Shown here: piece by piece, positions 34,325 through 42,459 of the stretch
Layout of the letters: each line of letters opens with the position of its first letter
Position numbering within the stretch: the stretch's first letter is position 1
Origin: Nocardioides sp. T2.26MG-1
GTDB lineage: Bacteria > Actinomycetota > Actinomycetes > Propionibacteriales > Nocardioidaceae
Assembly: GCF_950101795.1 (NCBI RefSeq)
Contig: NZ_CATNLZ010000001.1
Span: 503,382 to 567,381 of the forward strand
Length of the DNA stretch: 64,000 bases
Reading direction: 5' to 3'
Position numbers and translations under genes: made by a program
The notes under the pieces: generated by a model
The model's database searches: none
What the model was told of the DNA's origin: nothing
Seen by the model: the letters and a program-made list of their open reading frames with translations, nothing else

Positions 34325-35500
34325 TCAGCCCGCACACCCACCCGTCGAGACCTGGCTGGAGCCGGTCAGCCCGGCGGCTGCGGCCGCCGACACCTGCCCG
34401 GCCGTGAGCGCGTAGCCGGTGTCGTGGTCGGTGACCGAGGCCGCGAACACCACGCCGACGACGTCGCCGGCCGAGGACAGGATCGGGCCGCCGGAGTTGC
34501 CCGGGAGGATCCGGCCGCGCAGCGAGTACACCTCGCGGATCACCGCGCCGTCTCCGTAGATGTTCGGCGAGCGCAGCCGCTGCTCGGAGCGGATCCGGGC
34601 GGGCTCCACGTGGAACGGCCCATCCTGGGGGTAACCCAGGATCGCGACGCCGTCCTGGGCCTCTGCGGTGCGGTCGAACCGCAGAGCCGGCAGGTCGTCG
34701 CTGTCGAAGGAGAGCACGGCGACGTCGATGTCGGGGTTGTAGTAGACGACCTCGGCCGACACGGTCTCGTCGTCGACGACGACCTCGGGGTCGTCGATGC
34801 CCGCCACGACGTGCGCGTTGGTCATCAGCCGGTTGGCGGCGTACAGGAAGCCGGAGCCCTCGACGCCGCGGCCGCACTCGTTGGTGCCACGGATCTTCAG
34901 CACGCTCGCCTCGGCCCGCTGCACGTCGGGGTCCTCGAGCAGGCGCTTGGGCCCGGGGCCGACCTCGATGATGCGCTCGGGCGCGAACGGCTCGAGGTAG
35001 CGCGGGAAGAAGCTGGTGCCGACCACGTCGTTGAACGCCTGGAGGGCGCCGTCGGCCGTCGCAGGCATCACCTCGTCGACGTGCGCGAGCACCGTCGACT
35101 CGCGCACGAGCGGCGTGATGCCGCCGATCCGCGAGCCGGAGATCGCGACGCCGAGGGCCCACGAGACCAGCAGCACCGCGAACGCGCTCAGCAGCGCGCC
35201 CCCGACCGCGTCGAGCGCGCGTGCGGGCTGCCAGGTGATCCGCGCGCGGATCCGGGCACCGGCGAACTGCAGCACGGCCTGGCCGAGCGAGGCGGAGAGG
35301 ATCACGATGAACAGCGCGCCCAGGGAGACCATCAGCGAGGGGTTGGCGTCGCCCAGCGCGATCGGCGCCAGCCAGACCCCGAACAGGCCGCCGAGCAGCA
35401 GGCCGCCGGTGGCGAAGGCCCCGGTGATGAACCCCTGCCAGTAGCCCGAGAGCGCGTAGGCGAGCACCAGCACCACGAGCAGCCAGTCGAGGAGGTTCAC
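34325..35500 (-). CDS. MarP-like membrane-anchored serine protease
   Basis: A 391-residue protein. Four N-terminal helices (residues ~5-120) form a CvpA-like membrane domain, and the remainder is a trypsin-fold protease outside the membrane. Catalytic triad: His230 (TNAHVV), Asp259 (NPDIDVAVL) and Ser336 (GNSGGP). Cys209 and Cys389 are placed like the disulfide pair that activates M. tuberculosis MarP (Rv3671c), needed for acid and oxidative stress. GTG start at 35500 overlaps the Nudix gene stop. Last gene of the nth-tlpA-nudix-marP operon. Confidence 0.92.
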   Translation of the reverse strand: MNLLDWLLVVLVLAYALSGYWQGFITGAFATGGLLLGGLFGVWLAPIALGDANPSLMVSLGALFIVILSASLGQAVLQFAGARIRARITWQPARALDAVGGALLSAFAVLLVSWALGVAISGSRIGGITPLVRESTVLAHVDEVMPATADGALQAFNDVVGTSFFPRYLEPFAPERIIEVGPGPKRLLEDPDVQRAEASVLKIRGTNECGRGVEGSGFLYAANRLMTNAHVVAGIDDPEVVVDDETVSAEVVYYNPDIDVAVLSFDSDDLPALRFDRTAEAQDGVAILGYPQDGPFHVEPARIRSEQRLRSPNIYGDGAVIREVYSLRGRILPGNSGGPILSSAGDVVGVVFAASVTDHDTGYALTAGQVSAAAAAGLTGSSQVSTGGCAG

Positions 35501-36201
35501 CGGCGACCCTCCTCGATGTCCAGCAGGTCGTCGTCGGTCGGCGCCCGTCGAGGGCGATCCTGCAGCATGTACGCCGGGAGGTCGCGCAGGCGCGACTCGT
35601 CCCACGGGCGGGTCCAGCCCAGGAAGTCGAACAGCCGGGCGATGATGCCGCCGGTGAAGCCCCACAGGATCACGTCGTGGTCGGGCCCGATGAGGAAGCC
35701 GGGGCTCTGGTAGCCGCCCCGGGGGTGGCGCACGGTGATGCGGTGCTCGGGGTCGAGCAGCTCGTCGATCGGGACGTGGTGGATCGCGTGCACCTCGGCC
35801 CGGCTCACCACGCTCACCGCGCCGGGCTCGCGCCACCAGCCGAGGATCGGGGTGACCGCGAAGTTGCTCGGCGGCAGCCACAGCTCGGGCAGCTGGCCGA
35901 AGACCTCGACCGACGACGGGTCGACGCCCACCTCCTCCTGGGCCTCACGGAGCGCCGCCTGCACCGGGGTCTCGCCCGGGTCGAGGGAGCCGCCCGGGAA
36001 GGAGACCTGACCGGGGTGGGACCGCATGTCGTGGGCGCGCTCGGTGAGCAACAGCTCACCGCCCTGGGCGCCCTCGCCGAACAGCATCAGCACGGCGCCG
36101 AGCCGGGCGTTGCCACCCGGCGGCGGGGTGAACTTCGTGAGCTCGTCGGCGGAGATCCGGGCGGCGCCGTCGCGCACCGGCACCAGCCACTCGGGGATCA
36201 C
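35497..36201 (-). CDS. Nudix hydrolase, CoA pyrophosphatase family
   Basis: A 234-residue protein. The Nudix box is GSLDPGETPVQAALREAQEEVGV, preceded by LLTERAHDMRSHPGQVSFPGG, which is the NuCoA/UPF0035 signature for CoA pyrophosphatases. Predicted to split CoA or oxidised CoA into phosphopantetheine and ADP derivatives. GTG at 36201 overlaps the stop of the thioredoxin-like gene. Orthologue position: Rv3672c. Confidence 0.9.
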   Translation of the reverse strand: MIPEWLVPVRDGAARISADELTKFTPPPGGNARLGAVLMLFGEGAQGGELLLTERAHDMRSHPGQVSFPGGSLDPGETPVQAALREAQEEVGVDPSSVEVFGQLPELWLPPSNFAVTPILGWWREPGAVSVVSRAEVHAIHHVPIDELLDPEHRITVRHPRGGYQSPGFLIGPDHDVILWGFTGGIIARLFDFLGWTRPWDESRLRDLPAYMLQDRPRRAPTDDDLLDIEEGRR

Positions 36202-36809
36202 AGGTCGGTCCCGAGGTGCTCGTTGACCAGGTCGACGAGCTGGTCCACGCTCTTGATCTCGACCGGCTGCCGGTGGACGACCGCTCCGTCCGCGTCGATC
36301 AGCACCACCCAGGGGAGGCCCGGGATCGTCGGGAACGCGTCGGAGCCCTCGATGCTCGAGCCCGGGTCGGCGAGGAGCGGGTAGGTGACACCGGTGTCGC
36401 GTGCGAGCTCGAGAGCGGCCTGCGGCTGCACGTCGTTGTAGTCCACGCCGAGGACCGGCACCCGGTCGCCGTAGCGCTCGTAGAACTTCTGGTAGACGGG
36501 CAGCTCGTTGCGGCACGGACCGCACCAGGACGCCCAGAGGTTGACGACCATCGGGCCGCGGAGCCCGCCGACGTCGACGGCGTCGCCTCCACCGAGGCAG
36601 GGCAGGGTCACCTCGGGCATGCCGTCGTCGACGGCGGCGTCGGTGGTCGACCGGCACGGCTCGATGCCGGCGTCCTGCCGGATGGCCCGGAGCGCTGGGG
36701 TGTCCACGTCGACCTTCGCCTCGCCGGGGGGCTTCGGGAGGTCGCCGGAGTCGCAGGCGCCGAGGACGAGCACGGCCGCGACGAGCGCGGCCGGGAGGAG
36801 TCGCCTCAT
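36198..36809 (-). CDS. TlpA-like thioredoxin-fold lipoprotein
   Basis: A 203-residue protein with a lipoprotein signal: [19 protein letters not shown], lipobox LGAC with Cys19. The TlpA/AhpC-TSA fold has the active site [13 protein letters not shown]. An extra Cys pair ([10 protein letters not shown] and TLPCLGGG) precedes it and may form a structural disulfide. Membrane-attached thiol reductase or oxidase acting outside the cytoplasm; it may service the neighbouring MarP disulfide (inference). ATG overlaps the nth stop. Confidence 0.9.
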   Translation of the reverse strand: MRRLLPAALVAAVLVLGACDSGDLPKPPGEAKVDVDTPALRAIRQDAGIEPCRSTTDAAVDDGMPEVTLPCLGGGDAVDVGGLRGPMVVNLWASWCGPCRNELPVYQKFYERYGDRVPVLGVDYNDVQPQAALELARDTGVTYPLLADPGSSIEGSDAFPTIPGLPWVVLIDADGAVVHRQPVEIKSVDQLVDLVNEHLGTDL

Positions 36810-37513
36810 GCTCTGCCCTCGGTCTTCACCAGCTTCGCCGCCGCGACCGGGTCGGTCGGGCCTTCGCCGTACGCCGGGCACCACTGCGCCACCGGGCAGG
36901 CACCGCACGCGGGGTTGCGCGAGTGGCAGACGCGGCGGCCGTGCCAGATGAGGTGGTGGCTGAGCATCGTCCAGTCGCGCTTGTCGAACAGCGCGCCGAC
37001 GGCGTGCTCGACCTTGACGGGATCGGTCTCGTCGGTCCAGGCGAAGCGGCGGGCGAGCCGGCCGAAGTGGGTGTCGACGGTGATGCCGGGGATGCCGAAG
37101 GCGTTGCCGAGCACGACGTTCGCGGTCTTGCGGCCGACGCCGGGGAGCGCGACCAGGTCCTCGAGCCGGGGCGGGACGTCGCCGCCGTGGCGCTCGACCA
37201 GCGCGGCGCTGAGCTTGAGGAGCGACTCGGTCTTGGCCCGGAAGAACCCCAGCGGCCCGACGATGCCCTCGAGGGTGGCCCGGTCGGCCGCGGCCATCGC
37301 CTTGGCGTCGGGATAGGCGGCGAACAGCGTCGGCCGCACCGCGTTGACCCGCTTGTCGGTGGTCTGGGCCGAGAGCACGGTGACCACCAGCAGCTCGAAG
37401 GGATTGTCGAAGTCGAGCTCGCACCGGGCGTCGGGGTAGGTTGCGGCGAGCGCCCGGTCGATCTTGCGGGCGCGCCGTACCAGATTGGTCCGGGACTCGG
37501 GGGCTGCGGGCAC
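36806..37513 (-). CDS. nth: Endonuclease III
   Basis: A 235-residue DNA glycosylase/AP lyase. The helix-hairpin-helix [13 protein letters not shown] carries the catalytic Lys, VDTHFGRL the catalytic Asp. The [4Fe-4S] ligands are spaced C-x6-C-x2-C-x5-C ([17 protein letters not shown]). It removes oxidised pyrimidines. GTG at 37513 lies 6 nt after TACCCT on the minus strand, so transcription is probably leaderless; it heads the operon nth-tlpA-nudix-marP. Confidence 0.95.
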   Translation of the reverse strand: MPAAPESRTNLVRRARKIDRALAATYPDARCELDFDNPFELLVVTVLSAQTTDKRVNAVRPTLFAAYPDAKAMAAADRATLEGIVGPLGFFRAKTESLLKLSAALVERHGGDVPPRLEDLVALPGVGRKTANVVLGNAFGIPGITVDTHFGRLARRFAWTDETDPVKVEHAVGALFDKRDWTMLSHHLIWHGRRVCHSRNPACGACPVAQWCPAYGEGPTDPVAAAKLVKTEGRA

Positions 37514-37601
37514 GGCCCAAGGGTACGGTGGCCCGCCGACGGGTACGGAGTCCCGCGTGCCCGGCCGGTCCCGGAGTCGACATACGGCGGGCGGTTGTTC
37601 C

Positions 37602-37626
37602 TGTGACCTTCCCCACTGGATAGGAT
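37602..37626 (+). promoter_or_regulatory. crp promoter with putative self-binding site
   Basis: -10 TAGGAT at 37621-37626, with transcription start expected near 37633. Just upstream TGTGA-CCTTCC-CCACT (37602-37617) keeps the GTG-N8-CAC core of CRP sites and occupies the -35 region, so autoregulation is likely. Confidence 0.55.
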
Positions 37627-37673
37627 CAGCGTGGTACCCGTGTGCTGCGGGGCCATCTCATGAGGAGGAACCC

Positions 37674-38351
37674 GTGGACAACGACGTGCTCCGTCAGGCT
37701 CCGCTGTTCAGCGCGCTCGACGACGAGGCCGCGACGGCGTTGCGCGCCTCGATGACGGAGAGCAAGCTGCGCCGAGGCGACGTGCTGTTCCACGAGGGTG
37801 ACTCCGGCGACAAGCTCTACATCGTGCTCGACGGCAAGGTGAAGCTCGGCCGCACCTCCTCCGACGGCCGCGAGAACCTCCTCGCGATCCTGGGCCCCGG
37901 CCAGATGTTCGGCGAGCTGTCGCTCTTCGACCCGGGCCCGCGCTCGGCGACGGTGACCGCGGTCACCGACGTGACGTTCGCGTCGCTCTCCCACGAGGAC
38001 CTGCTGCGCTGGCTCGAGGGTCGTCCCGTGGTCGCCCGCGGGCTGCTCACCCAGCTCGCCGGCCGGCTGCGCAAGGCCAACGACGTGGTCGCCGACCTGG
38101 TGTTCTCCGACGTCCCCGGCCGAGTCGCCAAGGCACTGCTCGACCTCGCCGACCGCTTCGGCCGCACCGCCGACGACGGCGTCCACGTGCACCACGACCT
38201 CACCCAGGAGGAGCTGGCCCAGCTGGTCGGCGCCTCCCGCGAGACCGTCAACAAGGCGCTCGCCGACTTCGCCTCCCGCGGCTGGCTGCGCCTCGAGCCC
38301 CGCTCGGTCGTGATCATGGACGTCGAGCGTCTGGGCCGCCGCGCCCGGTAG
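37674..38351 (+). CDS. crp: Crp/Fnr-family transcription regulator
   Basis: A 225-residue protein. The cAMP-binding domain contains RRGDVLFHEGDSGDKLYIVLDG and the phosphate-binding cassette FGELSLFDPGPRSATV. The C-terminal HTH is LTQEELAQLVGASRETVNKALADF. No Fnr-type cysteines are present. Orthologue of Rv3676/GlxR, global cAMP-dependent regulators. GTG at 37674 has an ideal GAGGAGG site 4-5 nt upstream. Candidate sites are seen before crp itself, acs and the DUF485-actP operon. Confidence 0.95.
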   Translation: MDNDVLRQAPLFSALDDEAATALRASMTESKLRRGDVLFHEGDSGDKLYIVLDGKVKLGRTSSDGRENLLAILGPGQMFGELSLFDPGPRSATVTAVTDVTFASLSHEDLLRWLEGRPVVARGLLTQLAGRLRKANDVVADLVFSDVPGRVAKALLDLADRFGRTADDGVHVHHDLTQEELAQLVGASRETVNKALADFASRGWLRLEPRSVVIMDVERLGRRAR

Positions 38352-38375
38352 CCGGGCCGGTCCGGTCCGGAGGAT

Positions 38376-38391
38376 CCCCGGTACACCGGGG
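38376..38391 (+). terminator. Hairpin after crp
   Basis: CCCCGG-TACA-CCGGGG, a 6-bp perfect stem, 24 nt after the crp stop. No U-tract. Confidence 0.55.
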
Positions 38392-38395
38392 AACC

Positions 38396-38433
38396 TTGCG
38401 CTTGTCGGCGGTTGCAACGGCCGAGAAGCGCAA
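38396..38433. repeat. Stem-loop with 8-bp perfect arms
   Basis: TTGCGCTT (38396-38403) and AAGCGCAA (38426-38433) enclose a second palindrome (GTTGCAAC) flanked by CGGC/GGCCG. It lies next to the crp terminator and the edge of a decayed coding remnant, so it may be an end of lost mobile DNA or a further terminator. Confidence 0.5.
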
Positions 38434-38501
38434 GAGGTGGCCGAGAAGTTCGGCCCAGGGGGGACCTCGCCACGCGCGCGGCCAGCTGGCGTCGGAGCAC
38501 T

Positions 38502-38867
38502 CTGAGCGTCGTCGCAGCCGACGGCACGCTGCGCGCCCACCGGGTCACCGGTCCCGACCAACCGCGCGACCTCGCCACCCTCCCCGGTGGCCGTCGCCGG
38601 GTCCTCGCGCCGGACCCGGCCGGCGACGACAGCTTGCGGTCGATCGAGCTCGGCGGCGAGCGACTGGCCCAGCACGGTGTCGCGGTGGTCGAGGACAGCA
38701 CCATGCACTCCCTCAGCATCGCCGTCGAGCTGCTCGACCGGCGCATCCCAGCGCCGATCGCCCCTCGCCCGACTGGCCGTGGTCGCAACAGCGCAAGGAC
38801 CTCGTGCTCTGGGGCGGCATCCTCCTGCTGGTGCTGTTGGAAGTTGGTCGGCGATACGTCGCCGTCG
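38502..38867 (+). pseudogene. Decayed coding remnant, frameshifted membrane protein tail
   Basis: Protein-like sequence in one frame from ~38502 to ~38765 (VVAADGTLRAHRVTGP ... ELGGERLAQHGVAVVEDS ... LSIAVELLDRR) continues in another frame from ~38771 with DWPWSQQRKDLVLWGG and a clear membrane helix (ILLLVLLEVGRRYVAVV). The two parts read together as the end of a membrane protein broken by a frameshift near 38765. No start codon with a ribosome site is visible, and the 3' end meets the MBL gene. Family not recognised. Confidence 0.45.
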
Positions 38868-39677
38868 TCAGCGTCGCTCGGCCAGGTAGGCCAGCTGAGC
38901 TCGCACCGACAGCTCGGCGGCGCCCCAGAGGACCGGGTCGACGTCCTGGTAGACGATCTCGACGACCCGGCGGGGCAGCTCGTCGACCGCGATGCCCTCG
39001 GGGTGGGGCGCGGACTGCAAGGACGACAGAGCGGAGGCGACCTGCTCGAGTCGCTCGCGCCGGTGGGCGATGTAGAAGTCGAGGGCGCCGAGCGCGTCGG
39101 CGATCACCGGCCCGTGGCCGGGCCAGATCGACGAGACCTCGTGCGCCGACGCCAGCGCGTGCAGCCGGTCGAGCGAGTCGAGGTAGGCGCCGAGCTGCCC
39201 GTCGGGGTGGGCGACCACGGTGGTGCCGCGGCCGAGCACGGTGTCGCCGGTGAGCACCGCGCCCTCCGCCGGCAGCAGGAACGACAGCGAGTCGGCCGTG
39301 TGCCCGGGCGTCGCGACCACCCGGACCTCCAACCCGTCGACGGAGACCACGTCCCCGTCGCCGAGGCCCTCCGAGCCCAGGCGGTACGCCGGATCCAGGG
39401 CCCGGACACCGCACCCCATCCGCTCGGCGAACTCGCGGGCCGCCTCGGCATGGTCCGCGTGGTGGTGGGTCAGCAGCACGACGCCGACCTCACCGGCCAC
39501 CGCGGCCACCGCGTCCAGGTGGGCCGGGATCGACGGCCCCGGGTCGACCACGACCGACCGGCGCGCGCCCGGTTCGCGCAGCACCCAGGTGTTGGTGCCG
39601 TCGAGCGTCATGACGTCGGCGTTGGGCGCGAGCACGCACTGCGCCCGCGACCCGAAGGTCCCGCCCGCCCAGCTCAT
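38868..39677 (-). CDS. Metallo-beta-lactamase fold hydrolase (LACTB2-like)
   Basis: A 269-residue hydrolase. Metal ligands: THHHADH, then His in ATPGHT, Asp in LTGDTVLG and His in IWPGHGPV. A C-terminal winged-helix extension (residues ~210-269) matches LACTB2-type proteins, some of which act on RNA. Orthologue position: Rv3677c. The substrate is unknown. It is separated from the next gene upstream by 15 nt, so it is probably cotranscribed with the Nudix and RidA genes. Confidence 0.88.
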   Translation of the reverse strand: MSWAGGTFGSRAQCVLAPNADVMTLDGTNTWVLREPGARRSVVVDPGPSIPAHLDAVAAVAGEVGVVLLTHHHADHAEAAREFAERMGCGVRALDPAYRLGSEGLGDGDVVSVDGLEVRVVATPGHTADSLSFLLPAEGAVLTGDTVLGRGTTVVAHPDGQLGAYLDSLDRLHALASAHEVSSIWPGHGPVIADALGALDFYIAHRRERLEQVASALSSLQSAPHPEGIAVDELPRRVVEIVYQDVDPVLWGAAELSVRAQLAYLAERR

Positions 39678-39692
39678 CCGGACCAGCCCACG

Positions 39693-40562
39693 TCAGGCGC
39701 CCCGGTGCGCGGCCAGGATCGGCCGCTGGTGCTCGGGGATCGACAGCGTCCACCCGTCGTCCATCGCCTCGATGCCGGGGGTGTGCATCTCGACCACGCG
39801 CCCGTGCGCGGCCTCGACGACCTCCCGCGGTGAGCCGAACTGCGCCACCTCCAGTGACGTGAGGTACGTCGGCGGCATCATCAGCATGTCGCCGCGCTCG
39901 GCCTGGGCGACGGCGTCGGCGGCCGGCAGCCAGGTCACCGAGGACGACTCGGTCGACACGTCGCGGGTGCGCTGACCCTCGGGCAGCAGCGCCACGAAGA
40001 ACCAGGTGCGGTAGCGCTTCGGCTCGAACACCGGGGTGAGCCAGCCGCCCCAGACGCCGAGCAGGTCGGTGCGCAGCACCAGCCCGCGGGCGGCGAGGAA
40101 CGACGTCATCGCGAGCTCGCGCGACTCCAGCGCGTGCCGGTCGGCCTCCCAGTCGTCGCTCGTGGTGTCGGCGACGACCTCGTCGGCCGAGGCACCCGCC
40201 AGCAGCACGCCGGACTCCTCGAAGGTCTCCCGGACCGCCGCGCACACCAGCGCCCGCGCCAGGTGCTCGTCGCAGCCGAGCCGCTCGGCCCACTCGGCCG
40301 GCTGCGGTCCGGCCCAGGCGACGGTCGCGTCGAAGTCGCGCGGGTCCACGCCGCCGCCGGGGTAGACGCACATCCCGCCGGCGAACTCCATCGTGGTGTG
40401 CCGGCGCAGGTAGTAGACCTCCGGCCCGTGCGCGGACGACCGCAGCAGGATCACCGTCGCCGCGTCCCGCGGCTCGGCGGGGTCGCGGCGGCCGTCGGCG
40501 TACTCGCGGGCGAGCTCGACGACCTGGTCCGGCAGCGGGATCGGCGGGATCGGGATCCTCAC
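39693..40562 (-). CDS. Nudix hydrolase, NUDT19/NUDT7-like
   Basis: A 289-residue protein. The Nudix box is split: FAGGMCVYPGGGVDPRDF is followed after an insertion of ~30 residues by ALVCAAVRETFEESGVLL. This long-insert form is seen in NUDT19-like acyl-CoA diphosphatases. The metal-binding RETFEE helix is intact. In the same direction as RidA (4 nt gap) and MBL, forming one operon. Confidence 0.85.
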   Translation of the reverse strand: MRIPIPPIPLPDQVVELAREYADGRRDPAEPRDAATVILLRSSAHGPEVYYLRRHTTMEFAGGMCVYPGGGVDPRDFDATVAWAGPQPAEWAERLGCDEHLARALVCAAVRETFEESGVLLAGASADEVVADTTSDDWEADRHALESRELAMTSFLAARGLVLRTDLLGVWGGWLTPVFEPKRYRTWFFVALLPEGQRTRDVSTESSSVTWLPAADAVAQAERGDMLMMPPTYLTSLEVAQFGSPREVVEAAHGRVVEMHTPGIEAMDDGWTLSIPEHQRPILAAHRGA

Positions 40563-40566
40563 CCGA

Positions 40567-41031
40567 TCACCCCGTCACCCGCACCACGATCTCCACCTCG
40601 ACCGGGGAGTCCAGCGGCAGCACCGGCACGCCGACGGCCGACCGGGCGTGCACGCCCGCGTCGCCGAAGACCGTGCCGAGCAGCTCGGAGGCGCCGTTGG
40701 CGACCTGCGGCTGCCCGGTGAAGTCCGGCGTGGAGGCGATGAACGCGACGACCTTGACGACCTGCGCGACCCGCGACAGGTCGCCGACCACGGACTTCAC
40801 CGCGGCGATCGCGTTGAGCGCGCACTGCTGCGCGCACAGCGTCGCCTCCTCGGCGCTCACCTCGCCACCGACCTTGCCGGTCACCATCAGCTCGCCGCCG
40901 CGCATCGGCAGCTGGCCGGAGGTGAAGACGAGGTCGCCGGACGCGACGGCCGGGACGTACGCCGCCACCGGCTTGGCCACCTCGGGCACCGCGAGCCCGA
41001 GCTCGGCGAGCCGCTCCTCGGGGCTCGTCAT
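40567..41031 (-). CDS. RidA family protein
   Basis: A 154-residue protein of the YjgF/YER057c/UK114 family (DLVFTSGQLPMRGGELMVTGKVGGEVSAEEA ... CALNAIAAVKSVVGDL; SAVGVPVLPLDSPVEVEIVV). RidA proteins remove reactive enamine/imine intermediates; the arginine usually seen before VEVE is missing here (residues SPVEVEI), as in the RutC/Rid-other subgroups, so the reaction is uncertain. ATG at 41031 overlaps the DUF4177 gene stop. Position of Rv3678c. Confidence 0.87.
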   Translation of the reverse strand: MTSPEERLAELGLAVPEVAKPVAAYVPAVASGDLVFTSGQLPMRGGELMVTGKVGGEVSAEEATLCAQQCALNAIAAVKSVVGDLSRVAQVVKVVAFIASTPDFTGQPQVANGASELLGTVFGDAGVHARSAVGVPVLPLDSPVEVEIVVRVTG

Positions 41032-41183
41032 GCCAGCGGCCGCTTGAAGTAGCCGACGAGGTTCTCGGGGTTCATGCCGGGCGCGATCTGCACCAGCTCC
41101 CACCCGTCGGCGCCGAAGTTGTCCAGGATCTGCTTGGCCGCGTGCGTGAGGATCGGGGCGGTCAGGTACTCCCACTTGGTCAT
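41028..41183 (-). CDS. DUF4177 family small protein
   Basis: A 51-residue protein (TKWEYLTAPILTHAAKQILDNFGADGWELVQI ... ENLVGYFKRPL). The pattern KWEY-x-T-x15-LN-x-G-x-[DE]GWELV is the DUF4177 signature; function unknown. The ATG at 41183 lies 7 nt after TAGGGT on the minus strand, so it heads a leaderless DUF4177-RidA-Nudix-MBL operon. The 4-nt overlap with ridA is further evidence that this short gene is real. Confidence 0.85.
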   Translation of the reverse strand: MTKWEYLTAPILTHAAKQILDNFGADGWELVQIAPGMNPENLVGYFKRPLA

Positions 41184-41265
41184 GCCGGGCACCCTACTCG
41201 GGACGCACGACGGATCCACCCGTGGACGGACGCCGGCGGCCGAGCGCCGCACTAGGGTCGCACTC
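41184..41265. promoter_or_regulatory. Divergent leaderless promoters for DUF4177 operon and NarL-type kinase
   Basis: On the minus strand TAGGGT is followed by 7 nt and the DUF4177 ATG (41183). On the plus strand TAGGGT (41253-41258) is followed by 7 nt and the kinase GTG (41266). Both transcripts are predicted to start at the start codon. Confidence 0.65.
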
Positions 41266-42459
41266 GTGACCACCGTGTCCCCCGAGCCCGCCGCGGAGCG
41301 CCAGCCGTGGCGACTCGGCCCGCGCGGCCAGGTGTGGTTCGACGTCGCGCTCGGCGTCGCCCTGCTGGCCCCGGTGGCGGCGTTCCCCGTGCTCGGCCTC
41401 GGCTGGGTGTCCACCGTCCTCGCGGTGGCCCAGCTGCTGCCGCTGTTCTGGCGCCGGCGCCACCCGCAGCTGGTGTTCGCGGCGGTCGCGGTGGCGAGCG
41501 CGGCGCAGGCGCTGGTCATCGACAACCCCCTGTGGAGCCAGGTCGCGTTCGCGGTCGCGACGTACTCCGTCGCCCGCTACGCCCCGGCGGTCCGGGGCCT
41601 CCTCGCGCTCGCCGCGGGCCTCTGCGGGGCGGCCGTCGCGGCCGTCGACTGGCTGCGCGGGCTGAAGGCGGAGCTGACCGTCGGCACCGTCGGCTCCTAC
41701 TTCCTCACGGTCGCGATGATCGTGGTCGCCGCGTGGGCGCTCGGCACCCTGGGCCGGGTCCGGCGGGCGTACGTCGACGCCGTGGTCGAGCGCGGCCGGC
41801 GGATCGAGCGCGAGGCGGCCCAGCAGGTCGCGCTCGCCGCCTCCGACGAGCGTGCCCGCATCGCCCGCGAGATGCACGACGTGGTCGCCCACGGGCTGTC
41901 GGTGATCGTGGTCCAGGCCGACGGGGCGCGGTACGCCGCCGGGCGGGACCCCGCCGCGGCCGCCGCGGCCCTCGAGGCGATCTCGGCGACCGGCCGCGCG
42001 TCGCTCACCGAGATGCGCCGGATGCTGGGACTGCTGCGCTCCGACCCCGACGCGAACGGGACGGCCCTGCGTCCCCAGCCGGGGCTGGCCGACCTCGACG
42101 CGCTCGTCGCGGAGGCCGGCGCCGCCGGGGCACACGTCGACGCGACCTTCCCGGCGGACGTCAGCGGCGTGCCCGACGGCGTCGCGCTCACGACGTACCG
42201 CGTCGTCCAGGAGGCGCTCACCAACGTCCGCAAGCACGCCGGTCCCGAGGTGGCCGTCCGCGTGGAGGTCCGGGTCGCCGACGGCACCGGGATCGAGGTG
42301 CTCGTCGAGGACGACGGGCGCGGCGCGGCCGCACCCTCCGACGGTCGGGGACTCGGCCTGGCCGGCATGCGCGAGCGGGTCACCGTGCACGGCGGCACAG
42401 TCGAGGCCGCCCCCCGCCCGGGAGGCGGCTTCCGGGTGGCTGCGAGGCTGCCCCTGTGA
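41266..42459 (+). CDS. NarL-type sensor histidine kinase
   Basis: A 397-residue kinase with about five N-terminal membrane helices (residues ~28-165) and almost no extracellular domain. The HisKA_3 segment DERARIAREMHDVVAHGLS places the phospho-acceptor at His204. The HATPase has VVQEALTNVRKHAG and GRGLGLAGMRERV. Intramembrane-sensing kinases of this kind, next to ABC exporters, commonly respond to cell-envelope stress. Start GTG at 41266 is chosen from the leaderless promoter. Coupled to the regulator by GTGA overlap. Confidence 0.92.
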   Translation: MTTVSPEPAAERQPWRLGPRGQVWFDVALGVALLAPVAAFPVLGLGWVSTVLAVAQLLPLFWRRRHPQLVFAAVAVASAAQALVIDNPLWSQVAFAVATYSVARYAPAVRGLLALAAGLCGAAVAAVDWLRGLKAELTVGTVGSYFLTVAMIVVAAWALGTLGRVRRAYVDAVVERGRRIEREAAQQVALAASDERARIAREMHDVVAHGLSVIVVQADGARYAAGRDPAAAAAALEAISATGRASLTEMRRMLGLLRSDPDANGTALRPQPGLADLDALVAEAGAAGAHVDATFPADVSGVPDGVALTTYRVVQEALTNVRKHAGPEVAVRVEVRVADGTGIEVLVEDDGRGAAAPSDGRGLGLAGMRERVTVHGGTVEAAPRPGGGFRVAARLPL

